DNA of 64,000 nucleotides from JAJPHW01 sp963771505 (GCA_963771505.1 CAVYTO010000002.1:1178001-1242000); one strand, 5' to 3'; shown: positions 8,781-18,067, numbered from the stretch's first letter. Notes: generated by a model from the letters alone, not told the origin. A program made the numbers and translations.

Positions 8781-10223
8781 TCAGACGATGACGTCTCGCG
8801 CCATTACGGTCGAAGGCGATTTGCGCCGACCGTAAACAAAAAAGAAAAAGGCAGCCAGTCCAATAAAGCCGGCGGTGCCGCCGAACATCCATATCTCGTA
8901 CTTCGCCAGCGATGTGATCTGCTGGGCGGGAAAAAACACCAAAGCAATTCCAAGGATCGTCGTGACCAAACCGCTGAGTCCCGCAGCGACTAGAGTCGGA
9001 CGGCTGTAGCGCGCTCTCGGCGAACCGTCAAACGCAATTTTCAGCAGCGCGCCAAAAATATATACGAATGGAATCAGCTGCAAAACCACCGCCAGAGACA
9101 GCAATTTCTGGAAAGTTTCCTGCACCCCAGCGCCAACAAAATTCATAATGACCAACGCCGCAGAGACCGCCAACTGCACTAACAACGCCGCGTACGGCGT
9201 GGCGTAGCGAGGATGGATGTTTCCCAGCCACGACGGCATGTAGGAATCCAAACCGGCGACAAAGGGAATTCTCGCGGAACCGCCCATCCAAGCCGACCCG
9301 ATTCCCGCAATCGACAGGCTCAGCATCAACGCGAACGGCGCGGCAATCCATGGAATGCCGACTCGACCAGCCATCTGCTCAACAGCCTGCACGATTCCCT
9401 GCAATACATTTATGTTCTTGCCAACTGCGATTAGAAGAGTCAGGGTTGCGCCCACATAGAGGAGGCCAGATAAGATTCCGCCCCACGCGACCGCACCCGG
9501 CAGAGTCTTTCGTGGATCTTTAATTTCGTCGCCCATCACCGATGCCAACTCCAGGCCGACCAATCCAAAACAAATCACGCCGAAGGCATTCAACAAAAAT
9601 CTGGGATTCGCTGGAACCCGAAAATCCGCTCCGGTAACTGCCGTGCCAAATCGCAGCCAGATCACCAGACCGAGACCGATCAGAACCGCCGACGCCACGC
9701 CCGTGCCTACCGCTCCTACGTTATTGAGCCACTTCCCCACACTCGAACCAATGATGTTCAAGAATGTAAGCAAGGTCAGAAGAGCAAGTGACGTAATCAA
9801 AGCGAATGTCTTGTTTTCTCCCATCCCCTCATGCCCCGGCCCCAGCGCGAAAACCGAAACGCCAACGAAGTACAACATCACGGTCGGCAGATAGAGCATG
9901 TTCGTCGTCCAATAGCACCAGCCGGAGAGAAACCCGTGAAAATCTCCGAAGACCTCCTTCGCCCACAAGTAGACTCCGCCTTCTCCGGGATATCTGTCAG
10001 CCAGTTCGATCACTGCGATACCCTGCGGCCAGAAGAAAAGGACCAACGAGATGATCCACAGCCAAACTGTGACGCCGCCATTGGCCGCGATGGACGGCAC
10101 TACATTCAGGTTGAACACTGCGACCACAAACAGCAGCACGAGATCGCGGCGTCCCAAGACCCGCTTGAGATGAACTTCTTCCACGGGTTCGAGGGTTGCG
10201 TTCAAAATTGAACCAGATACCAC
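8781..10223 (-). CDS. APC-family amino acid permease
   Basis: 480-residue inner-membrane transporter with about twelve hydrophobic segments. The first helix holds the substrate-binding loop typical of APC carriers (FNLNVVPSIAANGG), and YPGEGGVYLWAKEVFGDFHGF matches the family block after helix 2. It is the only transporter inside the six-gene operon, 8 bases behind the upstream aminotransferase stop, and so probably imports the amino acid or amine degraded by its neighbours. It is similar in type to the second permease at 16546-18039, but the two sequences are clearly different. Confidence 0.87.
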   Translation of the reverse strand: MVSGSILNATLEPVEEVHLKRVLGRRDLVLLFVVAVFNLNVVPSIAANGGVTVWLWIISLVLFFWPQGIAVIELADRYPGEGGVYLWAKEVFGDFHGFLSGWCYWTTNMLYLPTVMLYFVGVSVFALGPGHEGMGENKTFALITSLALLTLLTFLNIIGSSVGKWLNNVGAVGTGVASAVLIGLGLVIWLRFGTAVTGADFRVPANPRFLLNAFGVICFGLVGLELASVMGDEIKDPRKTLPGAVAWGGILSGLLYVGATLTLLIAVGKNINVLQGIVQAVEQMAGRVGIPWIAAPFALMLSLSIAGIGSAWMGGSARIPFVAGLDSYMPSWLGNIHPRYATPYAALLVQLAVSAALVIMNFVGAGVQETFQKLLSLAVVLQLIPFVYIFGALLKIAFDGSPRARYSRPTLVAAGLSGLVTTILGIALVFFPAQQITSLAKYEIWMFGGTAGFIGLAAFFFFVYGRRKSPSTVMARDVIV

Positions 10224-10231
10224 ATTGCGAC

Positions 10232-11614
10232 TCAGTGCCCCGCCATCGCCGGCTCTTTACCTGCGCGCTCTTGCTGCACTTTGGCAAGTGTCGGCGCAAT
10301 ATCCTCGAACGCCGATAAGTGCTGATCGATGTCCGCTTCGGTATGCTGCACGGAAATCGTCCACTGCTCGTCCCACCAGTAAGGCTGAGCCATGACGCCA
10401 CGGTTGACCATGGCGAACCAGTAATAGCGCCACAGATCGATGTCGATCGTCGTCCAGTCGCGATAATTCTTGATTTCTTTTGGATATAGCATCAAAGCGC
10501 CGTTAGCTCCCGCGCTGGCGACGTAAGCTTGCAATCCTACTTTCGCCACCGTCTTGCGGTACCCATCGGTGAGCTTCTTGCTTAGTTTGTCCACATGCTT
10601 GTAATTCTCCCGCGTCAGCACATGACGGAATGTCGCGAGGCCTGCTGCCATCGAAACCGGATTCGTGTTGTACGTTCCACCATGGAAAACTTTATGTTGC
10701 GAAATCAGATCCATCACAGATTTGTGCGTACCGAATGCCGCCAGCGGTAGTCCGCCGCCGATGGATTTCGCCAGGCAAATCATGTCCGGCTTGACGCCAA
10801 AAAATTCCGAAGCTCCGGCCCAGCCCAGCTTCGCGCCAGTCTTCACCTCGTCAAAAATCAGCAAAGCGCCGTTTTTGTCGGCGATGTCACGCAAGCCTTC
10901 CAGAAATCCGGGTTGCGGCATGCACAATCCCACGTTCATCAAAATCGGCTCGATAATAATCGCGGCAATCTTTCCCGGAAACTGCTTAAACCGGAGTTCG
11001 ACTGTGTTCAAGTCGTTGAAAGTGGCAATCGTGACGTTGTCCAAGCTAGCTTTCGGCACCCCCAAACCACCGGGTACCGATGTCGGCGCGTTCACATCGC
11101 CAAAATCCGGGGCGTGCGGCTTTACGCTCACCAAAGCTGCGTCATGCAATCCGTGATAGGCGCCTTCAAATTTCACGATCATGTCGCGGCCCGTGGCCGC
11201 GCGCGCCAACCGGATGGCATGCATCGTCACTTCCGTTCCGCTGTTGCCGAACCGGCACATTTCCACGGGAAATCGCGTGCAAATTTCTTCAGCGAGTTCC
11301 CATTCCATGTCGTGTGGCATTCCGAACATCGTGCCGGTGGAAAGCCGCTTCTCGACCGCCTTCATCACATCAGGATGGCAATGCCCCGCCATCAGCGCTC
11401 CAAACGTCAGGTTGTGATCGAGATATTCGTTGCCATCGAGATCGCGAAACTTACTGCCCATCGCATCTTTCACGAAAATCGGATAAGGATCATACGCGCG
11501 ATAATTGCTGGCCACGCCAAGCGGAATTCGCTTCAGGTTTTTCTTGTGCGCTTCAGCGGACTTCGGCGTCCGCCGCTCGAAAGTGGCAATTTCTTTCTCT
11601 AGTTCGGGGTACAT
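10232..11614 (-). CDS. Class III aminotransferase, glutamate-1-semialdehyde-mutase-like
   Basis: 460-residue PLP protein. RFGNSGTEVTMHAIRLAR, FEGAYHGLHD, LIFDEVKTGAKLGWAG and the Schiff-base lysine of CLAKSIGGGLPLAAFG resemble HemL and its catabolic relatives. The N-terminus (IPLGVASNYRAYDPYPIFVK) and the operon setting argue for a catabolic aminotransferase or aminomutase rather than the haem-pathway enzyme. It is the first gene of the minus-strand run, with GGAG before the ATG. It is the third class III aminotransferase in the cluster and the most distant of the three. Confidence 0.83.
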   Translation of the reverse strand: MYPELEKEIATFERRTPKSAEAHKKNLKRIPLGVASNYRAYDPYPIFVKDAMGSKFRDLDGNEYLDHNLTFGALMAGHCHPDVMKAVEKRLSTGTMFGMPHDMEWELAEEICTRFPVEMCRFGNSGTEVTMHAIRLARAATGRDMIVKFEGAYHGLHDAALVSVKPHAPDFGDVNAPTSVPGGLGVPKASLDNVTIATFNDLNTVELRFKQFPGKIAAIIIEPILMNVGLCMPQPGFLEGLRDIADKNGALLIFDEVKTGAKLGWAGASEFFGVKPDMICLAKSIGGGLPLAAFGTHKSVMDLISQHKVFHGGTYNTNPVSMAAGLATFRHVLTRENYKHVDKLSKKLTDGYRKTVAKVGLQAYVASAGANGALMLYPKEIKNYRDWTTIDIDLWRYYWFAMVNRGVMAQPYWWDEQWTISVQHTEADIDQHLSAFEDIAPTLAKVQQERAGKEPAMAGH

Positions 11615-11696
11615 CGGATTCTCCAGAAATGCTCAGGCCGGTAGACGGCCATTAGATTGTGCCCGCTTGACTCTCACGGGACTTCGAACCATACCG

Positions 11697-14600
11697 CTAG
11701 AAGTAGAACTTCAAAGCAAATTGTATCAAGCGCGGATCATGCGCTTGTTGTATCTGGCCGAAAGTCGAATCCGTGAAATTGCCATCCGGATTAAAGAATT
11801 CGGTCTTGTTTGCAACATTAAAAATGTCTGTGCGAAATTGGAAATACTTGGCTTCGTTGAGCGCGATCCTCTTCGAGAATGTTAGATCGGTATTGTTTAG
11901 CCCCGGCCCGCAGCAGATCGACCGCGGCGTGGTGGCAAAGGTCCCCAGCGGCAGCGGATCTGAAAACTGTGCCGGATTTAAATAGAAGTTTCCGGACTTC
12001 TTTGGATTTTGGATTTGCAGCGGTCCGCTCAATTGAGGCGCGCCTGCGCCGAAGAAGAAGAGGCTGTTGACAAGCTCATTGTCGTTTTGGGTTTGCAGGC
12101 GGATCGGAAATCCGCTCTGGAATTGCGTGATGCCGGAAATCGACCAGTCATCAAGCACTCTGCCTTTGAATCCGCTATAGCGCCGAACCGGCAGCTCCCA
12201 ATAGAAATTCACCACAAATCGCTGCTTAGAATTGAATAGAGACAGCGCGCGGCTGGCGCGCGCATTGAACGGATTCAGCGACTCTTCGAAGCTCGATGCC
12301 TGATCCAAAGATTTGCTGAACGTGTAAGCCGCCTGCAATTGCAACCCATGCGAGAAACGCTTTTCCAGCATGGTCTGGAATGAGTTGTAAGCCGAGTTTG
12401 CAATGGTGTTTTCCGCAAAAATGCTGGTGAAAGTCGGGGTGCCACTGGCGACATCGCAATTTACGCCTGTCAGAGGAACGCAGTTCGGAGAGGAATACGG
12501 TCGCAGTCCAACAAGGCTAATCCCGTTTGGAGCCACTGAGCCAATCACCGTATTCGCGGGTATCACCATCGGACCGCCGCCGGGACCGCTGTAAGGCAAA
12601 TGTAGTCCGCCCGGCGGAGCAACTGCGGAAGGTGAAATCACAAATGACGCATCTTCGCCGAATTGTCCGCAGGTGGTTTGGTTGGCGGCCAACGATGATG
12701 ATCCGCCGCCCGTCCCTACCCACGAAGGATTTTCGTTTGAGAGCGTGATCAAGTCCAAACAAGTCTGCGGATTCGACGGGTTGATGTCTTGCGAAGCCAG
12801 TAGCCGGTGCCCCTGCGAACCGACATATCCAACATTCCAAACCAAGTCGCGAGACAATTCACGCGATATGCTGAAGTTGTACTGCACCGTGTACTGGGAC
12901 CGCAGGTGAGGCTGGAATTCTCCGTAAAGCAAGATCGGCCGGAGATTCGCCCACCCCGGATCCTGCCCCTTGACTGGATCCAACACTCCATTAAATCCGT
13001 TAGGGCCAATCGCCCCGTTCTGTCCAACAAAGGGAGTGTTAAAGAATGTGCTGCTAAAACTCGGACTGCTTCCGAACGGTGGTTCCGCGCCGAATTGTTC
13101 CAGCACCAATTGCTCGATGGGGTTGTAGAAGAGTCCCCATCCCGTGCGGATACTGGTCTTGCCGTTGCTACCAAAGAGTTTCCCTAAAAATCCGTCGGTG
13201 AAGTTCGGGCTGTAGGCGAGGCCGACCCGCGGAGCGAAAGCCTTGTAATAGGTAGATGTCAGCCCGGCGGGAACGCCCTTATCGCCGGGAACTACCAATC
13301 CAGTGGGGCAATCCGCCAGAGGCGTGTTCGTGCATGGAAACACAGTGCTGTTCTGCCCCGGCCGGAAAGTCTGCACGTGGTGCGCGATGTCGGTCAGTGG
13401 CGTATCAAGCTCCCAGCGCAAGCCGTAGTTGAACGTGACGTTGGGGCGCAGTTTCCAGCTGTCCTGCGCGAAGAGATAGACCCCGGTATTGCGAACATCT
13501 TCCCGCTGTGCCGAGCCTTGCGAATATGAATCGGCAAGTCCCAGCAGGAAGTTCGGATAATTGTCCGCCGACGACACCGCGTTCAAGTTCGCGCCACCGA
13601 ATGTGAAATACCCGTTCACGTTGTAGTACAAGGTCTGGTCGAAGCGCGATCGCCGGACATCTGCACCAAATTTCAACGTGTGCGAACCCTTTACCCATGT
13701 GAGGTTGTCGGCCCACTGGAAGCTATTGCCCACCTGCGGCAAGTCGCCGTTGTAATTGTTGCCGATCTCCGCGCCGCCCGAAATGCTAATCAATGGCAGG
13801 CCCGTGTGGATCGCCGGAAGCCCCGGAGTGATCCCCGCTTTCCCCGGTCCGATGCCGCTTGTCGCGATCAACTGATTGATCGCGGTTGAGTCCGAGGTTC
13901 CTGTAAAACAGAAAGCCGATGCCGAGCCCGTGCAATAGCTCTGCACCGCGCCGGTATTCTGCGGGTGCTGAAACGTGAGTTGCCCTTCGCGCAAGTAGGT
14001 AAAGCGCCCTTCGTTCACCAGCGAATTGCTGAGACTCCACGTATGGCTCAGGTTCCACTGCTGCAATCGCTGGTTCACGATTCCGCCAAAGCCGGGAATG
14101 TTCGCGCCCGAAGCCTGAAAATTATCGAATGGCTGGAAATTGCGCTCGTCGAGAAAGTAGTAGTAAGCGGTGAAGTTCTGCCGGTCGTTAATTTTGTGAT
14201 CGAACCTGACCGTGAATTGGTCCTGGTCGTCTTTACTTTCGGGCACGCCCTGATAAGTCCCATCGGGCCGATTGCCCTGAGGAACGTAAAGCGCGAGGAG
14301 GTTCGCCGCAACGGGATCCTGGCAGCTCGTCGGAATTACGTTACCGGGAAAAATGCTGGACCATAGCCCACCGACTGTGGGAACAGCTCCTCCGCCGGAT
14401 TTGATTGCCGTCATGCATCCGGGGCGGCCGTTTAGGGTGTCCGCGACAAACTTATCGTTAATACTTCCACCGAAAGCGCTACCCGCCGAAAAATCGCCGG
14501 TCCGCTCTGCTATTGTCGGTACGACGACTGTCTGGCCTGAAATTCCTTGCCGTACGCGTCGGCCTTCATAGGACGTGAAGAAGAACGTGCGATCTTTTTT

Positions 14601-15482
14601 TACCGGTCCGCCAAACGTTCCACCAAATTGGTTTTGATTTGATTGCGGTTTGATGGAGTTGAAGTATCCCTGCGCGTTCAACACTTTATTGCGGAAATAT
14701 TCGTAGATATCTCCATGGAACGCATTCCCGCCCGACTTTGTCACGACATTCACTACTGCGCCAGAATTGCGTCCGTATTCGGCGTCGAACGTGTTGGTGA
14801 TTACGCGGAATTCTTCGATGCTGTCTGGCGTCGGCTGCACCGCGGCGGCATTCACGAACGTGTCGTTCGCATCGCCACCATTCACGCTAAAGTTGTTCGA
14901 CCGTCCGCGCCCGCCATTCACAGAAACGGATCCCGCTTTATCGCTCCCGTAAAAGGTGCTGCCGCTGCTGCCCAGTTGTGACTGCACTCCCGGTTGCAGC
15001 TGCAGAAATTGATAGGTATCGCGAGCATTCAACGGAAGCTCGTTGACGGAGCGGTTATCGACCACCGCGCCCAGTTGCGTGCTGGTCGTGTCTACCAGAG
15101 GGGCTTCGCTTGTGACCTCAACCGTTTCCTGCTGAGCGCCGATCTGGAGCGTCGAGTTCAGGGTGATGACAGCATTGATGTCGACTGTAACGTTCTTTTG
15201 TACGTTCTTCTTGAAGCCTGCGTTTTCAAAATCCACTTCATAAGTGCCGGGCTGCACTTCGACAAAAATATAATCGCCGCTTGTGTTGGTCTTGGTGTCC
15301 CGCAGAATCCCTGTAGCCTGGTTGGTGAGTGAAACCGTAACGTTGGCCAGGATAGCCCCCGATGGATCGGCCACCCTTCCAATAATTCTTCCGCCCGTGC
15401 TCTGCGCCAGCACCGCGCTGCAGGCCGCGACACAAATCAACGTCAGCAGCCATCGGGCTGCGCAACAATTCTTTCTTGCCAT
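11697..15482 (-). CDS. Oar-type TonB-dependent outer-membrane receptor
   Basis: Very large (1261 residues) outer-membrane protein. It has a signal peptide (1-26, ending VLAQ), a carboxypeptidase-regulatory-like Ig domain at about 29-110 (GRIIGRVADPSGAILANV), a plug domain at about 120-230 with NGGRGRSNNFSVNGGDAND, then a beta-barrel ending in aromatic FALKFYF. This architecture is greatly expanded in Acidobacteriota and is usually linked to uptake of polymers, peptides or siderophores. GGAGG lies 5 bases before the ATG. It is divergent from the fusion regulator, sharing a 192-base gap that holds an inverted repeat. The ligand is unknown. Confidence 0.9.
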   Translation of the reverse strand: MARKNCCAARWLLTLICVAACSAVLAQSTGGRIIGRVADPSGAILANVTVSLTNQATGILRDTKTNTSGDYIFVEVQPGTYEVDFENAGFKKNVQKNVTVDINAVITLNSTLQIGAQQETVEVTSEAPLVDTTSTQLGAVVDNRSVNELPLNARDTYQFLQLQPGVQSQLGSSGSTFYGSDKAGSVSVNGGRGRSNNFSVNGGDANDTFVNAAAVQPTPDSIEEFRVITNTFDAEYGRNSGAVVNVVTKSGGNAFHGDIYEYFRNKVLNAQGYFNSIKPQSNQNQFGGTFGGPVKKDRTFFFTSYEGRRVRQGISGQTVVVPTIAERTGDFSAGSAFGGSINDKFVADTLNGRPGCMTAIKSGGGAVPTVGGLWSSIFPGNVIPTSCQDPVAANLLALYVPQGNRPDGTYQGVPESKDDQDQFTVRFDHKINDRQNFTAYYYFLDERNFQPFDNFQASGANIPGFGGIVNQRLQQWNLSHTWSLSNSLVNEGRFTYLREGQLTFQHPQNTGAVQSYCTGSASAFCFTGTSDSTAINQLIATSGIGPGKAGITPGLPAIHTGLPLISISGGAEIGNNYNGDLPQVGNSFQWADNLTWVKGSHTLKFGADVRRSRFDQTLYYNVNGYFTFGGANLNAVSSADNYPNFLLGLADSYSQGSAQREDVRNTGVYLFAQDSWKLRPNVTFNYGLRWELDTPLTDIAHHVQTFRPGQNSTVFPCTNTPLADCPTGLVVPGDKGVPAGLTSTYYKAFAPRVGLAYSPNFTDGFLGKLFGSNGKTSIRTGWGLFYNPIEQLVLEQFGAEPPFGSSPSFSSTFFNTPFVGQNGAIGPNGFNGVLDPVKGQDPGWANLRPILLYGEFQPHLRSQYTVQYNFSISRELSRDLVWNVGYVGSQGHRLLASQDINPSNPQTCLDLITLSNENPSWVGTGGGSSSLAANQTTCGQFGEDASFVISPSAVAPPGGLHLPYSGPGGGPMVIPANTVIGSVAPNGISLVGLRPYSSPNCVPLTGVNCDVASGTPTFTSIFAENTIANSAYNSFQTMLEKRFSHGLQLQAAYTFSKSLDQASSFEESLNPFNARASRALSLFNSKQRFVVNFYWELPVRRYSGFKGRVLDDWSISGITQFQSGFPIRLQTQNDNELVNSLFFFGAGAPQLSGPLQIQNPKKSGNFYLNPAQFSDPLPLGTFATTPRSICCGPGLNNTDLTFSKRIALNEAKYFQFRTDIFNVANKTEFFNPDGNFTDSTFGQIQQAHDPRLIQFALKFYF

Positions 15483-15567
15483 GTGTCCTCCAGAGACGGA
15501 TGGAAGCGGAACGTCAACGCGATTTTGCCGTCGTGGGACCGGTCAAAACCTTCGGGTGCAAAAAACA

Positions 15568-15592
15568 AACCTTGCTATAATCGCGCAAGGTT
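15568..15592 (+). promoter_or_regulatory. -10 box TATAAT enclosed by a perfect 8-bp inverted repeat
   Basis: AACCTTGC (15568-15575) and GCAAGGTT (15585-15592) are exact inverted copies separated by 9 bases that contain TATAAT (15576-15581) preceded by TGC, an extended -10. It lies in the gap between the receptor gene and the regulator gene, reading toward the regulator. A protein bound across the repeat would cover the -10 of the regulator promoter, and could also affect the divergent receptor. The operator role is inferred. Confidence 0.55.
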
Positions 15593-15674
15593 AGAAGAAG
15601 CGCAACTTACTGTCAAGCGGAAAAGTTTGCTTTCCGTTTTGGATCGCTTACGCGCGGTTCACCCGGTACCAACC

Positions 15675-16472
15675 ATGAAACGCTCGCCGCCCCGAGGTCA
15701 CCTGAAAATCGGAGAAGTATCGGCTCAGGCCGGCGTCTCGGCTTCTGTGATTCGCTCATGGGAGAATCTCGGCCTCATTCGCCCGCACCGTTCTACCGGC
15801 CGCTACCGTCTGTACTCGTCCAGCGACGTGAAGTTGCTAAAACGCGCGTCTTACCTGCGCAAAGCGCGCGGACTGAACGCACCCGCCATCGTGCAAATGC
15901 TTAAACACGAGGGACACGTCGACTCGAAGGCTTCCGGCGCAACCGGTCTTGGCTCGCTTCTAAGAAAATTGCGATTGAAGCGCGGCGCATCCCTCGCGAC
16001 TGTCGCCAAAGCCGCAGGCATTTCCGTAGGATTTCTAAGCTCGGTGGAACGCTCGCAGATGAGTCCGTCGGTCGGCACGCTGCGACAACTGGCGCGATTC
16101 TACAAAACCAGCATCCTGGAATTTTTCGACCCAGCGAGTTCGAACGGGCACCTGGTCTCTGCTGCGCGACGCAAAGTTCTCGAAGCCGGCCCGGGTGTTC
16201 GTATGGAACTGCTCGCATGGGGAAAAACGGTGATGGAGCCGCACCTGTTCCGTATCGCACCGCAAGCCGGTAGCGGTAATTCGTACGCACACGAAGGCGA
16301 AGAATTTCTTCACGTCCTGCGCGGCGAGTTGCGAATTTCTCTGGATAAGGAAGAATTCACGCTTAAGACTGGCGACAGCTTCTACTTCGAAAGCTCCACC
16401 GAGCATCATTGGAAGAACCCAGGACGCTCCGAAACCGTCGTTCTGTGGATCAACACCCCACCAACGTTCTAA
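15675..16472 (+). CDS. MerR-XRE-cupin fusion transcriptional regulator
   Basis: 265 residues with three modules. A MerR-type winged helix lies at about 9-75 (LKIGEVSAQAGVSASVIRSW, LGLIRPHRS, RYRLYSSSDV). An XRE/Cro helix-turn-helix lies at about 92-150 (LRKLRLKRGASLATVAKAAG, ISVGFLSSVERSQMSPSVGT). A cupin sensor lies at about 185-262 (HEGEEFLHVLRGELRI, KTGDSFYFESSTEHHWKNPG). XRE-cupin proteins such as PuuR control amine and GABA catabolism; the added MerR head is unusual. ATG 15675 is chosen because the MerR fold starts right after it; the frame is open further upstream to 15483. It lies between the TonB receptor and the second amino-acid permease. Confidence 0.88.
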   Translation: MKRSPPRGHLKIGEVSAQAGVSASVIRSWENLGLIRPHRSTGRYRLYSSSDVKLLKRASYLRKARGLNAPAIVQMLKHEGHVDSKASGATGLGSLLRKLRLKRGASLATVAKAAGISVGFLSSVERSQMSPSVGTLRQLARFYKTSILEFFDPASSNGHLVSAARRKVLEAGPGVRMELLAWGKTVMEPHLFRIAPQAGSGNSYAHEGEEFLHVLRGELRISLDKEEFTLKTGDSFYFESSTEHHWKNPGRSETVVLWINTPPTF

Positions 16473-16485
16473 TCTTCTCTTTACT

Positions 16486-16534
16486 CTGTCATCCCGACCG
16501 AAGCAAGCGAAAGCGAGCGCAGTGGAGGGACCTT
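16486..16534. repeat. Interspersed intergenic repeat, type B copy 1
   Basis: Begins CTGTCATCCCGACCGAAGC and ends AGTGGAGGGACCTT, between the regulator and the second permease. The same opening GTCATCCCGA, with a related GCGAAGTCGA-type ending, recurs at 47816-47873. The form fits the short dispersed elements that I recall from acidobacterial intergenic DNA. Confidence 0.5.
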
Positions 16535-16545
16535 GCGTTCCGCCG

Positions 16546-18039
16546 CTAGCCCCGATTTTTCACATGCACCAAGTGCGCATCGCCCGCTGGAGCATCGCCG
16601 TGTTCGTACGGCCGAGCCGTCGCCATGTAAAGCAGCCCGCCTGCCAAGACGATCACTGACGTAAGGACCATCCCGTAATTTACGTACCACGGGTCAGACG
16701 GACTGCGCGGCCACACCATGTTCACGATCGCTGCGATACCGTAGACAAACGCTGCGATGTTCACCGGCCATGCCCACGCGCCCAGGCGGAATTGCCCGCT
16801 AGGGTGCCATCCTCTGAAGCGCGCATACAGCGCTCCCAGAACGATCATCTGAAACGCGACATAAATTCCAGCGGATCCAAACACGACGATCGTCCGCACG
16901 GCGTCCACCAGCCAAAGCCCGGCGATGGCAACGAAAGCTGGAATGATGCCGGCCACCAGCAGCGCGGCAATCGGCATATGCGTATGTGGCGACAAGCGGC
17001 TCAGATGGTCGCTGCCAAAAATCATCTTGTCGCGCGCATACGCAAACAGCAGACGGCTCGTAGCCGCTTGCATGCTCAACAGGCACGAGAAGAAAGAAAC
17101 CAGCACCACCGCAATCACCACCCGCAATCCCACTGCCCCTAAAGCGCTGCCAATCGCGGTAACCACAGGATCGGGGTCTTTGCCGGAAATTGCTGCGCCC
17201 ATATCTGGCACTGCAAGGATCAGCGCGAGGCAAAGTAAAATGGCGGCGGCGCCTCCAATGTAGATGGCCATGCGCATCGCTTTCGGAATCGCGCTTCCCG
17301 GATTCGGTGTTTCTTCCGCCACATCTCCGCACGCTTCGAATCCGTAGTAGAGAAATATCGCTGCCACGCTCGAAGCGAGAAAGGCGGGTAGGTAGTGGCC
17401 GTTGCTCCCGAGCCCGAAACCCCGGAACAACACACTCGGGCTCTGATGCCGCGCGAAAAGTAAAAGATAAGAACCGACCGCGACCGCGCCCAAGAGTTCG
17501 CAGGCAAAACCGAACATGGCAATTCTGCCGAGTAACTTAGTCCCACTGAGGTTGAGCAAAGTTGTTAGGCCAATCATGGCTACGGCCGTCCAGATTTCGC
17601 CAGCATGCGACATACGCAGCCCGAGCACTTCCGACAAGTAAGGTGCACCGCCGACCGCAACCGCGCTGATTGTTGTGCAAAGCGCGAGCAGATAGAACCA
17701 TCCTGCCATCCATGCCCAGCGTTTGCCAACCAGGCGGCGTGCCCAAGGATAGATGCCCCCGGAAATCGGGAACTGCGAGACAACTTCGCCGAAGACGAGG
17801 CACACCAGCAATTGCCCGAAACCGACGCCAATATAGCTCCAAAACATCGGCGGGCCGCCGGCTGTGATCGCCAGCGCGAAAACTGTATAAACGCCAACCA
17901 CCGGCGAGAGATTTGTGAACCCGAGCGAAAAGTTCTGCCACAGGCTCATCGTCCGGTCGAATTTCGAGTTGTAGCCGAGCGCTTGCAGTTGCGCGGAGTC
18001 CGCGTCTGTCGGCTTAGGAAGATTCGTCAATCCATTCAC
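16546..18039 (-). CDS. APC-family permease, GABA/choline-permease-like (ACT subfamily)
   Basis: 497-residue inner-membrane carrier with about twelve hydrophobic helices. The N-terminal block LGYNSKFDRTMSLWQNFSLG, followed by FTNLSPVVGVYTVFALA and QFPISGGIYPWARRLVG, is characteristic of the Uga4/BAT1-like amino acid and choline permeases rather than of the other APC protein in this window. The start is GTG at 18039, only about 15 bases behind a TATAAT box, so the transcript is close to leaderless. TTG at 18030 is an alternative start. It is convergent with the fusion regulator, which is the likely controller. Confidence 0.87.
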   Translation of the reverse strand: MNGLTNLPKPTDADSAQLQALGYNSKFDRTMSLWQNFSLGFTNLSPVVGVYTVFALAITAGGPPMFWSYIGVGFGQLLVCLVFGEVVSQFPISGGIYPWARRLVGKRWAWMAGWFYLLALCTTISAVAVGGAPYLSEVLGLRMSHAGEIWTAVAMIGLTTLLNLSGTKLLGRIAMFGFACELLGAVAVGSYLLLFARHQSPSVLFRGFGLGSNGHYLPAFLASSVAAIFLYYGFEACGDVAEETPNPGSAIPKAMRMAIYIGGAAAILLCLALILAVPDMGAAISGKDPDPVVTAIGSALGAVGLRVVIAVVLVSFFSCLLSMQAATSRLLFAYARDKMIFGSDHLSRLSPHTHMPIAALLVAGIIPAFVAIAGLWLVDAVRTIVVFGSAGIYVAFQMIVLGALYARFRGWHPSGQFRLGAWAWPVNIAAFVYGIAAIVNMVWPRSPSDPWYVNYGMVLTSVIVLAGGLLYMATARPYEHGDAPAGDAHLVHVKNRG

Positions 18040-18053
18040 CCAAAGTCGGGCGA

Positions 18054-18067
18054 ATTATAGCAAGGTT
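18054..18067 (-). promoter_or_regulatory. -10 region of the second permease, sharing AACCTTGCTATAAT
   Basis: Read on the minus strand the bases are AACCTTGCTATAAT, identical over 14 bases to the promoter of the fusion regulator (15568-15581). The right half of the inverted repeat is not conserved here, but another AACCT lies 9 bases further upstream. The GTG start of the permease follows the box by about 15 bases. Confidence 0.5.

Noticed and set aside
12000..15000. Antisense frames in the TonB-dependent receptor
   Set aside because: Many frames of 60-140 codons, all without domains or ribosome sites.
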